The position numbers were made by a program, and so were the translations under genes. The notes under the pieces were generated by a model. That model was given only the letters and a program-made list of their open reading frames with translations, had not been told where the DNA came from and ran no database searches. A stretch of 64,000 nucleotides of DNA from Geomicrobium sp. JCM 19039 (GTDB lineage Bacteria > Bacillota > Bacilli > Bacillales > Marinococcaceae): NCBI RefSeq assembly GCF_000698145.1, contig NZ_BAXB01000003.1, positions 124,001 to 188,000 on the forward strand. The letters run 5' to 3'. Every line of letters starts with the position of its first letter. The stretch's first letter is position 1. Shown one piece after another: positions 1 to 8,897 of the stretch.

Positions 1-5
1 TGATA

Positions 6-221
6 GTGGTGAGTGAATGGATTGAGAAATTAAAGCAAGGCAAAGTAGACATGGATGACAGCGGCAATGTGACATTGAGCAATCAGGATTATTGGCAGTT
101 AGTAGAGGCGCTCGAGCGGCTAGCTAAAACGTGGCTTGCTTGCGAGAACGACGAAATAACGCTAAGTGAGTATTTTAATCAATCGCAAGATATTCTCAAT
201 GAATTGGAGGAAACGACATGA
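6..221 (+). CDS. small phage protein of unknown function
   Basis: A 71-residue acidic protein with a GTG start near the window edge; the true start could lie further left, outside the window. I recognise no family. It is predicted mostly helical, with no signal peptide or membrane segment. Its stop codon overlaps the ATG of the next small gene (ATGA), so the two are probably translationally coupled. Position left of the antirepressor and late genes suggests an early or regulatory prophage gene. Confidence 0.5.
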   Translation: MVSEWIEKLKQGKVDMDDSGNVTLSNQDYWQLVEALERLAKTWLACENDEITLSEYFNQSQDILNELEETT

Positions 222-334
222 AATCGAAAAACAGCGAGCAGATCAAGTGGCAACGTGAAGTGATTAGGCAGGAGATCGAGGCGGACAAGGCGGAACAGCG
301 TGCCAAAGAGATTGCGCGGAGGGTTTTAGGGTAA
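218..334 (+). CDS. tiny charged phage protein
   Basis: A 38-codon ORF that overlaps the upstream gene by ATGA and is preceded by a GGAGG within that gene's end. The product is a single highly charged helix rich in Lys, Glu and Arg. No family is recognised. Support is the coupled start and ribosome binding site only. Confidence 0.4.
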   Translation: MKSKNSEQIKWQREVIRQEIEADKAEQRAKEIARRVLG

Positions 335-358
335 AGGTTATCAAAGGAGGTGACCAAA

Positions 359-448
359 TTGGATTTTATATGGCTACCTATACTGATAGCAATTCTGCTA
401 CCATTCATTGTTGCATTCATAATATATGCAGAGAAGAAAAAGAAATAA
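359..448 (+). CDS. single-pass membrane micropeptide
   Basis: A 29-residue ORF with a TTG start 5 to 8 bases after a strong AAAGGAGGTGA ribosome binding site. Residues 3 to 24 form one hydrophobic membrane segment (WLPILIAILLPFIVAFIIY), followed by a lysine-rich cytoplasmic tail. Such tiny membrane proteins are common in Bacillus prophages; the function is unknown. The strong Shine-Dalgarno is the main argument that it is translated. Confidence 0.45.
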   Translation: MDFIWLPILIAILLPFIVAFIIYAEKKKK

Positions 449-510
449 AAAAAGGCCCCTCTCGGAGCCTGTCGCTAGGTAAAGCTTAACATAACGGGAG
501 GGGTAAGAAT

Positions 511-694
511 ATGCCGGAAACAAAATTAGAGACAATGACAGCTGAGATTGATTGCTCTGTAAATGCGATGTATATCGTAAAAGATGGAGTGGTTAAAATG
601 ATCTCCTCTTAGTAGCGGATACGGGGAGCAACATGCTGTTTGGCAAAATGGAAAAATTGACCGAGTTGTAAATAAAGAAATTATTAAAGTCTAG
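511..694 (+). CDS. XtrA-like phage protein (frameshifted)
   Basis: Starts at an ATG after a GGGAGGGG ribosome binding site. The first frame stops after 33 codons, but an adjacent frame continues from about position 603 to 694 with residues reading GYGEQHAVWQNGKIDRV. The joined product of about 60 residues resembles XtrA of PBSX, a small protein encoded just before the late regulator in PBSX/skin elements. The break lies around ATCTCCTCTT and looks like a one-base indel. Family assignment rests on length, position and the pattern of a short C-terminal strand motif; moderate to low certainty. Confidence 0.4.
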
Positions 695-702
695 GTGGTG
701 GA

Positions 703-1464
703 ATGATGCTTCAACAAATCTTTAATTACCATCAACAAGAAGTTCGTACAGTAATTATTAATGATGAACCTTGGTTCGTTGCCAAAGATGTATGTGATGT
801 ATTAGAAATTAACAACAGTCGCCAAGCGCTGACTAGGCTAGATGATGATGAAAAAGCTGAGGTCACTCTAAATGACGGCAGACAAAACCGTTTATATGCT
901 GCAGTTAATGAAAGTGGTTTATATGAATTAATCTTTGCTAGTCGCAAAAAAGAAGCTAAAGCTTTTAAGCGCTGGGTTAAACAAGATGTTCTCCCTCAAG
1001 TAAGACAAACAGGAAAATATGAAGTAGACAAGCCTTCTTATACAATTAACGACCCGATACTGAGAGCGAAAGCGTGGATAAGAGAACAAGAGCAAGTTCA
1101 GTTATTGGAACAGAAAGCAGCAGAGTACGAACATAAAGCTCGTTACGTTGATCAGATCCTAGCGTCCAAAGGCACGGTTACAACCACTCAGATCGCAAAA
1201 GATTACGGCATGTCAGGCGTTAAGCTAAATGCTATCTTGAAAGATGAGAAGGTTCAATATAAGCAAAATGGTCAGTGGCTATTATACAGTCAATACCAGG
1301 ATAAAGGTTACGTTGAGTCTAATACCGTTGATATAACTCATAGAGACGGCAGAAGAGGAGCTGTCATGCATAATCGTTGGACACAAAAAGGAAGACTTTT
1401 TATTCATGATATTCTTGAAAAAAACGGGATTATAGCACTGAGAGATCAACAGTTGACTGGTTAA
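703..1464 (+). CDS. phage antirepressor (Bro-N plus ANT/KilAC domain)
   Basis: A 253-residue protein. Residues 1 to about 105 match the Bro-N domain (WFVAKDVCDVLEI, then ESGLYELIFASRK and FKRWV), a DNA-binding module of phage antirepressors. Residues about 130 to 250 match the ANT/KilA-C domain with a helix-turn-helix near 155 to 175 (TTTQIAKDYGMSGVKLN). Such proteins counteract the prophage repressor or act as DNA-binding regulators. The start follows a GGTGGTGGA ribosome binding site. Its last codons contain the promoter of the next gene. Confidence 0.85.
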   Translation: MMLQQIFNYHQQEVRTVIINDEPWFVAKDVCDVLEINNSRQALTRLDDDEKAEVTLNDGRQNRLYAAVNESGLYELIFASRKKEAKAFKRWVKQDVLPQVRQTGKYEVDKPSYTINDPILRAKAWIREQEQVQLLEQKAAEYEHKARYVDQILASKGTVTTTQIAKDYGMSGVKLNAILKDEKVQYKQNGQWLLYSQYQDKGYVESNTVDITHRDGRRGAVMHNRWTQKGRLFIHDILEKNGIIALRDQQLTG

Positions 1465-1481
1465 ATATGGTATATTATAAT
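1453..1481 (+). promoter_or_regulatory. SigA-type promoter of the DUF5677 cargo gene
   Basis: TTGACT at 1453-1458, a 17-base spacer, and TATAAT at 1476-1481. It overlaps the stop codon of the antirepressor gene. Transcription would start near 1488, upstream of a GTG start at 1518, giving the downstream gene expression independent of the phage operons. Confidence 0.75.
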
Positions 1482-1517
1482 CAGAAAACTGATTACACTG
1501 AAAAGAGTGATTTAACA

Positions 1518-2447
1518 GTGCCACAGCCTTTTGCTAACTATATGTTGGACGAAACTGCTAAATACAATTTAGAAAAATTGGCTCTTATTGTCAGGAAAAT
1601 GGATGAGCTTATTGATCGCTTTATTGAAATTGCAACTGTCGAGGGCAAATTGAGTGATGAACAGTTTGTTGCAATCTCCCTTTTTAGGAAATGTCTAGAA
1701 AAGGCAAATGCTATCTATGCAATCTCAGAAGAAGGCGTTGAGGCATCTGTCGAAATTACATTAAGGAATCTGTTTGAAGTTTATTTAAATAGTTGTTATT
1801 TACTGGAAAATGATAGTACATTTAAAAAAAGAGCATATCGATATTACTTTTTCACATTAAAAGCCCAACTTGATTCTATAAAATTATTTATAGGCAATAC
1901 TAAAGATGCGAAATTGGTACAGGAAAATATGAATCTAAGTGAAGAAGATAAATTTAATTTCACAAAAAAAAGAAAAGAAATATATGTGAGATTAGCGACT
2001 AGCTCTGGATTAGACTTAGCAAACATGGAGCATGAAAAACATTATGAAGATCAAGGGCATAAGTTTAGTTTGAAGAAGGGTCTTAGTATAGGTAAAGGTA
2101 GTAAGAAAATTAATCATCCTCAATGGTATTCACTAAATAATGGTCCTAAGAACTTAAGGTTTTTAGCTAAAGAATTCAATATGGAGCCTGAGTATCTAGT
2201 TTTGTATAGCGCTTGGTCAAGAGAAGTGCATGGTGTAAATGCACTAGATAATGTTATAGAAGTTAGAGATGAAGGCGATCCTTTTATGAAGGATGTAACT
2301 GAGTATCAATCTATAGGTTTCTTGTTGAATCAAGCTTGCAGCTTTTCAGTAAGGGTATTACTTTTATTTTCAAGTTTCTATTTCAATAGAGGCGAAAAAG
2401 AAGAATTAAGGAATTGGTACGAAGAGAAAATACGACTTGATAATTAA
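1518..2447 (+). CDS. DUF5677-family cargo (moron) protein
   Basis: An all-alpha protein of about 309 residues. The segment near residues 80 to 130 (LRNLFEVYLNSCYLLENDS, then KRAYRYYFF) matches the core of the DUF5677 family; the biochemical role is unknown to me. I choose the GTG at 1518 because it lies downstream of the strong promoter at 1453-1481 and has AAGAGTGA upstream; an ATG at 1467 is in frame but would precede the predicted transcript start. A rho-independent terminator follows at 2470-2510, so this is a self-contained transcription unit inserted between phage genes, the classic layout of a moron. Its base composition is more AT-rich than the flanking late genes. A role in lysogenic conversion or phage exclusion is inference. 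Confidence 0.7.
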   Translation: MPQPFANYMLDETAKYNLEKLALIVRKMDELIDRFIEIATVEGKLSDEQFVAISLFRKCLEKANAIYAISEEGVEASVEITLRNLFEVYLNSCYLLENDSTFKKRAYRYYFFTLKAQLDSIKLFIGNTKDAKLVQENMNLSEEDKFNFTKKRKEIYVRLATSSGLDLANMEHEKHYEDQGHKFSLKKGLSIGKGSKKINHPQWYSLNNGPKNLRFLAKEFNMEPEYLVLYSAWSREVHGVNALDNVIEVRDEGDPFMKDVTEYQSIGFLLNQACSFSVRVLLLFSSFYFNRGEKEELRNWYEEKIRLDN

Positions 2448-2469
2448 ATTGCTCTGAGCAAAGTCTGCA

Positions 2470-2510
2470 GGGGCACTAATCTCATACCAGGGATTGGTGT
2501 CTCTTTTTGT
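2470..2510 (+). terminator. rho-independent terminator of the DUF5677 unit
   Basis: Arms GGCACTAATC (2473-2482) and GATTGGTGTC (2493-2502) pair over 10 bp, extended by outer pairs, with a 10-base loop and a TTTTT run at 2505-2509. Confidence 0.8.
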
Positions 2511-2532
2511 TGTTTATAAAGGGGGTACAAAA

Positions 2533-2835
2533 GTGAAAGGTGCACACAAGCGAGAAGTGACAATTGGAGAGATTATTCAGAGCAAATGTAAGCATGAATG
2601 GGTGGATCTCTCTAGGCGGCATAGTCGAAGTGATCAAGACCAACAATGTAAGAAATGTGGTTTAAAGCAAATGCAATCTGAACTTAAACCAAAACCGGCA
2701 GTATGTACAGTCGAACCAAAACCTTTAATTAGAGCAGATAATAGAACGTTATCTAACTATGAATTACGTAACTTAATGGGTATAGATCGTCAGATCCATC
2801 ACAGGGGACGAGGCGGAGCGTTTAGATCAAGATAA
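2533..2835 (+). CDS. small zinc-ribbon-like phage protein
   Basis: A 100-residue protein from a GTG start 8 bases after a GGGGG ribosome binding site. A CxHxW element near residue 18 and a CKKCG element near residue 40 suggest a small zinc-binding fold. No named family recognised. Located just upstream of the late regulator gene. Confidence 0.5.
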   Translation: MKGAHKREVTIGEIIQSKCKHEWVDLSRRHSRSDQDQQCKKCGLKQMQSELKPKPAVCTVEPKPLIRADNRTLSNYELRNLMGIDRQIHHRGRGGAFRSR

Positions 2836-2847
2836 TGAGGTGATCTT

Positions 2848-3315
2848 ATGGAAGTGAAAGAAATGGAAGAACTAATTAGTGATTACCGTTGGATGAAACG
2901 TGAAGTATTACGTCTTGATGAGTTATTAAGTAATATGTCGGTTAAATCTTCAAATAATAACCTAACCGTGAATTATGGTATTGAAGCCACGCTTCCTAAA
3001 GGTTCGTCAGGTATGAGTGCTGCTGAATATGATCAATTGGACCGCAGAGAAAGAAAACTCATTGATCGACTAAAGCGTTACGAAGAGATTATTGATTTCG
3101 TTGAATTAGGTGAAGATCATCTACAAAACCCAATTCACGTGGTTATTTATAGCTGCATGATGGAAGGTATGAGTTATCGAGCAATTGCTACTCATATAGA
3201 GATGAGCAAGGATATGGTGCGGAAGCATCGTGATAACCTCATTAGCCATTTAAGCCAAAATCGCCACTATAGCCAAACTTGGCGTTATTTGAAATACCAA
3301 AAACAAATTGTGTAA
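2848..3315 (+). CDS. ArpU/sigma-like late-gene transcriptional regulator
   Basis: A 155-residue protein. Residues 5 to 30 and 65 to 90 are probable coiled helices; residues about 100 to 145 (SYRAIATHIEMSKDMVRKHR) form a sigma-region-4-type helix-turn-helix. This architecture matches the ArpU/RinA-like regulators that switch on late operons of Gram-positive temperate phages. It lies directly before the packaging and morphogenesis genes, which fits. The AGGTGATCTT ribosome binding site precedes the ATG at 2848. Confidence 0.65.
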   Translation: MEVKEMEELISDYRWMKREVLRLDELLSNMSVKSSNNNLTVNYGIEATLPKGSSGMSAAEYDQLDRRERKLIDRLKRYEEIIDFVELGEDHLQNPIHVVIYSCMMEGMSYRAIATHIEMSKDMVRKHRDNLISHLSQNRHYSQTWRYLKYQKQIV

Positions 3316-3379
3316 ACTGGCGGTGGGAGGGCAGTACTTGAAGCACTACCTTCTCTTTGGTTGGTAAGCCATTCTGTAA

Positions 3380-3412
3380 AGTCGCAGTGAGAATAATCGC
3401 TGTGGCTTTTTA
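3380..3412 (+). terminator. rho-independent terminator after the late regulator
   Basis: Ten-bp stem AGTCGCAGTG (3380-3389) with CGCTGTGGCT (3398-3407), including G-U pairs, an 8-base loop and a T run ending at 3411. Confidence 0.65.
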
Positions 3413-3426
3413 TATGGGGTGAATGT

Positions 3427-4715
3427 ATGGAAATTATTAAAATGGAATTACATGAATTAAATGCTGCTGATTACAACCCGAGAATAGACCTGAAACCAGG
3501 GGATAAAGAATTTGAAAAGATAAAGAGATCAATTGAATCTTTTGGTTTAGTTGAACCTATTGTTTACAACAAGAGAACAAAGAATGTTGTAGGTGGTCAT
3601 CAACGACTTAAGGTTCTTCTAGAATTAGGGTGGACAAGCACTAAGGTTTCGGTTGTTGACTTGAGTGAGGATGAAGAGAAAACTCTTAACATTGCTCTCA
3701 ATAAAATTGAGGGCGATTGGGATTACAATAAGCTTTCTGTTCTATTGCAGGGTATTGTAGATACAAACCTCGATATTACCCTGACCGGTTTTAATAGTGA
3801 AGATCTTGCGGAGATTCTTGATATGCAGGTTGAGGATGGGGTAGTTGAAGATGTGAAGGACGATGAATTTCCGTTTGATGAAACGGTTGCAGAACTGAAG
3901 TTTAAAGATGCAGAAACGAAATATGGCGATGTTTGGAAACTTGGACCACACTTGCTTGTCTGCGGTGATGCTACAAACGCACGGGATGTTCAAAAGCTTA
4001 TAAAAGAACAAAAAGCTGATTTAGTGGTCACAGATCCACCATATAATGTTGCTGTTAAGAGTGATGCAAAGCAATTAACAGAAGATGGCCATTCAGAAAT
4101 CATGAACGATGATATGGAGGATGAAAGTTTCAAGGAGCTGTTGCTTTCTATCTTTAAGCAATACAGCAGAATTATGAGTGAGCAGGCTGCCATTTACGTA
4201 TTCCATCCATTCTCATATCAAAGAGAATTTGAAGATGCTATGAACGTGCATGGCCTAATATCACGTTCCCAATGTATATGGGTAAAGAATGCGGCTACCT
4301 TCGGTTGGGCTCAGTATCGCTACAAGCATGAGCCTATTTTTATGCTCATAAAAAAGGAAAATCACCTTCTTGGTATGGAAACAGAAAACAGACAACTGTA
4401 TGGAAAGCTGGTATTCCTTTAGAGGAACCGATACCAGAAACAGTTTGGGAAGTCTCTCGAGGAGATGTTACGAAGTATGTTCATCCAACACAGAAGCCAC
4501 TTGATCTTCTAGCTATTCCAATCATTAATAGCAGCAAGCATGACGATTACGTTATTGACTTGTTTGGAGGTAGTGGATCAACACTCATGACTTGCGACCA
4601 GTTAGATCGAAGATGTGGTTTGTTGGAGCTTGATCCATATTTTTGTGATGCAATCAAAAAGAGATATCAGCAAGCAACAGGCAATGAACCTGTTTTACTA
4701 TCAACAGACAAATAA
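3427..4715 (+). CDS. ParB-like nuclease domain fused to a DNA methyltransferase (frameshifted)
   Basis: Residues 1 to about 100 are a ParB/Srx-type domain (GLVEPIVYNKR, then VVGGHQRLKVLLELG). Then comes an N4/N6 amino-methyltransferase with catalytic DPPY near residue 203 and the SAM-binding FGGSGS near residue 379; this order of motif IV before motif I is that of the beta class. The frame breaks near 4360, after AAAAAAGG, where one G appears to be missing; the second frame runs to the TAA at 4713-4715. Such fusions are common next to the terminase genes of Bacillus phages and are thought to modify phage DNA. Target sequence unknown. Confidence 0.8.
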
Positions 4716-4750
4716 AAAAGGAAGGTGCGCTAACACCTCCCTCTAAGTGA

Positions 4751-4813
4751 GCCGGTAACCCGGCAGAGATAGCGACACACCGTGCACGGTAGTTACTCAA
4801 TATTCGCTATCTC
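4751..4813 (+). other. structured segment upstream of terminase genes
   Basis: GCCGG-TAAC-CCGGC forms a small hairpin (4751-4764). GAGATAGCGA (4766-4775) and TCGCTATCTC (4804-4813) are a perfect 10-bp inverted repeat enclosing the palindrome ACCGTGCACGGT. It lies in an intergenic gap before the packaging genes. It could be a structured leader RNA or part of the DNA packaging site; no T run follows, so it is not a simple terminator. Confidence 0.5.
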
Positions 4814-4848
4814 GCTTTCAATTATATTGAAAGGTCGGGTGAAGGGCA

Positions 4849-5088
4849 ATGAAAAATACAAACAAACGTTCGATTATATCAGAAGGTAAAGACGAACTAT
4901 TATTACAGCATGAAATTGAGCAGCTTCAAAGGCTCGAAGACTCTAAAGAAAAATATCGGAAAATTGTCCATGCGAGTATTTCATCTTGGGTGAAGGATTT
5001 TCAAAGTGGACACATCAAAATTAATACTGTCGATGATCTTAAGAAGCTTATAGAGCTAGACCTACAACTCCAGAATGACGATGATTGA
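4849..5088 (+). CDS. small phage protein upstream of terS
   Basis: A 79-residue charged, probably helical protein with no recognised family. It has a GAAGGGCAATG start context and lies immediately before the small terminase gene. The position suggests a packaging-related or regulatory role, but this is inference. Confidence 0.5.
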   Translation: MKNTNKRSIISEGKDELLLQHEIEQLQRLEDSKEKYRKIVHASISSWVKDFQSGHIKINTVDDLKKLIELDLQLQNDDD

Positions 5089-5134
5089 AACAAACATAAC
5101 ACTTTAAAGGTTTCGGGGGTGGGTGATGATGTAG

Positions 5135-5997
5135 ATGGCTAGGGCACGCAGCGAGAAGCGAGAAAAGGCTTTTCAGCTTTGGTTAGATAGCAACGGAGAA
5201 ATGAAATTAAAAGACATCGCTGATGAGCTTGATTGTTCCCCATCGCAAATTAGGAAATGGAAGAATCAAGATCAATGGGATGAAAAATTAAATGGTAACG
5301 TTACTAATCAGAAAGGTAACGTTACCAAAAGAAGAGGCGCACCCAAAGGTAATCAATATGCTGTTGGCAATACCGGCGGCGCACCTAAAGGCACTCGTAA
5401 CGCCGTTGGAAACTCTGGAGGGTCAGCACCGTTAGGCAATAAAAACGCAGTCACTTCAGGCGAATATGAATCAATCATTTTAGATGCACTCCCGGATGAT
5501 GAAAAGGCACTCTTCGGTTTAATTGATGCTGACCCATTAAACCAGTTGGATGAACAGATACGATTGCTTACCATCGGGAGAGACGCATGTTACTTCGAAT
5601 TGAAGAAATTAAAAGCGGTCTTACGGATAAAGAGCAGCGCGTTTTGAAAGAAAGGCTAGTGACGGATGAGCCTATTGAGGTAACGGATGAGAGAACTGGA
5701 CATAAGAAAGTTGTGAAAACAAAGAAGGCTCAAATGGTGGAAACGGAATTTGAAGAAACCGCTTATAGAAAGATTGACGACATTCTTAAAATTGAAGATG
5801 CATTGACGCGTGTTCAGAATCAAAAGCAAAAAGCATTGAAGCAGTGGTTTGAGATCACAACTGCGTTTGAACATAGAAAAGATGTCGCATTGCGAAGGTT
5901 AGCAATTCAAGAGAAGGCTTCCGATGTTCTTAATGATGCGGACGAGCCAATTGAAATTTTAATCAAGCGTAAACAACCTGCAAAGGAAGATTCATGA
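5135..5997 (+). CDS. phage terminase small subunit, PBSX/YqaS type (frameshifted)
   Basis: The N-terminal 45 residues hold a helix-turn-helix ([19 protein letters not shown]) that recognises the packaging site. Residues 60 to 110 contain glycine-rich repeats of the form KGNxxAVGNxGG, typical of YqaS/XtmA. The frame breaks near 5573 (ATCGGGAGAGACGC); inserting one base restores [13 protein letters not shown] and leads into the second frame, which ends at 5997. The full protein is about 287 residues, normal for the family. Its stop overlaps the terL start. It pairs with the large subunit next to it. Confidence 0.85.
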
Positions 5998-7325
5998 TGC
6001 TCGTTGAAAAAGAAGTGAACCCACATTTTGATGATTTTATATTTAATTGGCAGCATAAATTTCAATTCCTCGTTGGCGGCTATGGATCGTCGAAAAGTTA
6101 CCATGCTGCTGTTAAGATCATTACGAAGTTATGCGAAGAGAGACGCACCTGCTTGGTCGTTCGCGAGGTCTTTGAGACGCATCGCGAGTCAACGTTCTCA
6201 CTGCTTGAAGAGATCCTGGAAGAGATGGGGCTTGGCGACATTGTTAAATGCGGAACAGCACCTATGTTGATTAAGTTTCCAAATGGTAGCCGCATCATTT
6301 TCAAGGGAATGGACAAGCCACGAAAGCTTAAATCGATTAACAATATCTCGTTAATCTGGTTGGAAGAGTGCAGTGAGATCAAGTATGCAGGTTTTAAAGA
6401 GCTTCTGGGTCGGCTCCGGCATCCAACCTTGACGCTTCATATGATTCTCTCAACCAACCCGGTAGACGAAGGGAACTGGACATACTCCCATTTTTTCATT
6501 AAGAACAAAGGGCAAGAGGATGAAGTTATCTTTCTTGATGATGAGCGGCTTTATAAAGATCGCACGGTTGTTGTGGGTGATACGTATTACCATCATTCCA
6601 CAGCTGACGACAACCTTTTTCTTCCTGAAAGCTATGTGCAGGAGTTGGAAAATACAAAGGTGTATGACCTTGACCTCTACCGAGTAGCTCGTGAGGGGCG
6701 TTTTGGTGTTTCGGGGACAAAAGTATTGCCGAAGTTTGAAAACAAGTCTCATGAAGACGTCATGAAGGAAATTGAGCTTATTAAGAATCCACTTTACAGA
6801 AACGGTATGGACTTCGGCTTTGAAGAATCTTACAATGCTTTGCTCCGGATGGCTGTGGACGATGTAAATAAGGTCCTTTATATCTACTGGGAGTATTACA
6901 CGCGTAAAAAGGATGACCCTGAGATTGTTGATGATTTAAAAGAGTTCAAAGAATCAACGGAACGCATCAAGGGAGACTCTGCTGAACCTAAAACCATAGC
7001 TTATATGCGCAAAATGGGCATTAACATTACAGGCGCTTATAAACCAAAAGGTTCTAGGTTGCAGAATACAAAAAAAATGAAACGATTTACTCGTATCGTT
7101 TGTTCCGATCATTGCCCGAACACAATTCGTGAGTGTAAGAACCTCACATACAAAAAAGATCGCAACGGACACACGATCTATGATGAATTTAACATTGACC
7201 CGCATACATTCTCAGCCATGTGGTACGGCTTGGATGATTATGACGTAACGGATATTAAGGATAAAGCTCAGCGGATCCGACCGAAGAGGGACCGAGCGAC
7301 AAGAGAGCTTGCTGAAGGAGGGTAG
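5994..7325 (+). CDS. phage terminase large subunit, PBSX family
   Basis: A 443-residue packaging motor. The ATPase domain has a Walker A variant GGYGSSKS at residues 28-35 and Walker B LIWLEE at about 120-125. The C-terminal nuclease domain begins near residue 270 with the conserved MDFGF acidic motif. Length and motifs match XtmB/YqaT (Terminase_3 family). It overlaps terS by 4 bases and is intact in this sequence. Confidence 0.93.
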   Translation: MMLVEKEVNPHFDDFIFNWQHKFQFLVGGYGSSKSYHAAVKIITKLCEERRTCLVVREVFETHRESTFSLLEEILEEMGLGDIVKCGTAPMLIKFPNGSRIIFKGMDKPRKLKSINNISLIWLEECSEIKYAGFKELLGRLRHPTLTLHMILSTNPVDEGNWTYSHFFIKNKGQEDEVIFLDDERLYKDRTVVVGDTYYHHSTADDNLFLPESYVQELENTKVYDLDLYRVAREGRFGVSGTKVLPKFENKSHEDVMKEIELIKNPLYRNGMDFGFEESYNALLRMAVDDVNKVLYIYWEYYTRKKDDPEIVDDLKEFKESTERIKGDSAEPKTIAYMRKMGINITGAYKPKGSRLQNTKKMKRFTRIVCSDHCPNTIRECKNLTYKKDRNGHTIYDEFNIDPHTFSAMWYGLDDYDVTDIKDKAQRIRPKRDRATRELAEGG

Positions 7326-7328
7326 ACA

Positions 7329-8897
7329 ATGGCAGAACTTAAACCGCAACAAACCGTTCAAGCTAGGGTTTTCAAAGCAAGTTCATCTTCTTCTGAAACT
7401 AAGCAGATTTATGAAGACCCTTTTAAAGATCACTACAGTGGAGAAATCATACAGCCAAAATATAACCTTGGTGAACTCAAAGAGCTAACGGAATACAGCA
7501 CCATTCTTCGTCAATGCATCGATGCCTATAAAACAAACATTATCGGGTTTGGCTTAGAACCTGAGTATCTAATAGATATTAATGGCGATGATGAAAAGGA
7601 TGAGGTTAAAAATGCAGCAAAGACTGAGCATGAACGCCTCGACTTCTTTATTAAGTATATGAATCTTGATGAGAGTTCGGAAATTATTCTTGGCTATGCA
7701 GTTGAAGATCGGGAAAAAACAGGGAATGGGTTTCTTGAAGTTTTGCGAGATGGGACGGGCTCCCCTGTTGGGATTGAATATATGGACGTTCAGTACACCC
7801 GGGTTTGCAAGCGCGGTGAATCCGTATCAGTTACTCATACGGTATGGCGCGGTGAGGTCAAAGAGACCCTACATCGAAACAAACGCTTCCGAAAGTTTGT
7901 GCAAGACGTCAGTGGGGAGAAGGTCTACTTCAAAGAATACGGTGATCCTAGACGAATGAACGCTAAAACCGGAAGATACGATGAAAATACGCCTGATGAA
8001 GAAGTTGCGAGTGAGGTTATTCATTTCAAGCTTGGCAGCGGGGTCTACGGCGTTCCTCGTTGGATAGGAAACATCGTAAATGTGTATGGGGCTCGTAAGG
8101 CTGAAGAGTTGAACTGGCTGTACTTTAAGCAAGGTCGGCATACTCCAGCTGCCATAACGGTTGATAATGGCATGTTATCAGAGAAAAGCTATGAAGAGCT
8201 TCAGAAGTACATGGATGATTTGGAAGGAGTAGAAAATGCTCATAAGTTCTTATTGCTGGAAGCGGAAGGCTTACCGCAAGAGAATATGACTGATGGCGGC
8301 GAGAACGTAACGCCGGTCAAAGTGCAAATTAAGTCATTAGCTGAAATGGTTCAGAATGACGCTCTCTTTCTTGATTATGATGCGCGCATCAGAGAAAAGA
8401 TTCGTTCTTCTTTTCGCTTAACTCCAATCCACATCGGTGAAGCGCAGGATTATAATCGCTCCACTGCAGATACGGCACGGAAGGTTACGGAGGAGCAAGT
8501 GTTTGAGCCTGAACGAAAGGTTCTTGCTAGACGACTGAATGCTTTGTTTATGAATGAGCTTGACATGCAGTATGTACGCTTACATCTTAAAGGTGCGGAT
8601 TTCCGAGACCCTGTAGAGATAGCAAAGGTACTCACGCCATTCACTAATGCTGGAGCGACTGCTCCTAACGACCTTCGGCCGTTGCTTTCACGAGTCTTGG
8701 GCAAGGAGCTGGAAGAATGGGGAGAGGAATACAACCAACCATTCATGGAGCACATGCAGGATTATCGTCAGCATTCTGTTCAGATAGATAAGGCATTGGG
8801 TAAAGGCAAGGAAGGCGCTGCCAACAGCGAACTCGTCAACTTACTGAAAGATATGCGTGATGTGGTAGAGGAGCTGAACAACCGTGACAAAGGTTGA
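7329..8897 (+). CDS. phage portal protein, PBSX family
   Basis: A 522-residue portal (XkdE/YqbA type) that forms the dodecameric ring at the capsid vertex through which DNA enters and leaves. Recognised from the overall sequence and from its position between terL and the MuF-like head protein. It follows an AAGGAGGG ribosome binding site at the end of terL. The C-terminal segment is rich in charged helices, as usual. It overlaps the next gene by 14 bases. Confidence 0.9.
   Translation: MAELKPQQTVQARVFKASSSSSETKQIYEDPFKDHYSGEIIQPKYNLGELKELTEYSTILRQCIDAYKTNIIGFGLEPEYLIDINGDDEKDEVKNAAKTEHERLDFFIKYMNLDESSEIILGYAVEDREKTGNGFLEVLRDGTGSPVGIEYMDVQYTRVCKRGESVSVTHTVWRGEVKETLHRNKRFRKFVQDVSGEKVYFKEYGDPRRMNAKTGRYDENTPDEEVASEVIHFKLGSGVYGVPRWIGNIVNVYGARKAEELNWLYFKQGRHTPAAITVDNGMLSEKSYEELQKYMDDLEGVENAHKFLLLEAEGLPQENMTDGGENVTPVKVQIKSLAEMVQNDALFLDYDARIREKIRSSFRLTPIHIGEAQDYNRSTADTARKVTEEQVFEPERKVLARRLNALFMNELDMQYVRLHLKGADFRDPVEIAKVLTPFTNAGATAPNDLRPLLSRVLGKELEEWGEEYNQPFMEHMQDYRQHSVQIDKALGKGKEGAANSELVNLLKDMRDVVEELNNRDKG

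Noticed and set aside
449..470. Hairpin AGGCCCC/GGAGCCT preceded by an A run
   Set aside because: Terminator-like only on the minus strand, where no gene ends; stem is imperfect. Too weak to list.
1467..1517. ATG at 1467 as start of the DUF5677 gene
   Set aside because: It lies between the -35 and -10 boxes of the promoter and lacks a ribosome binding site; the GTG at 1518 fits better.
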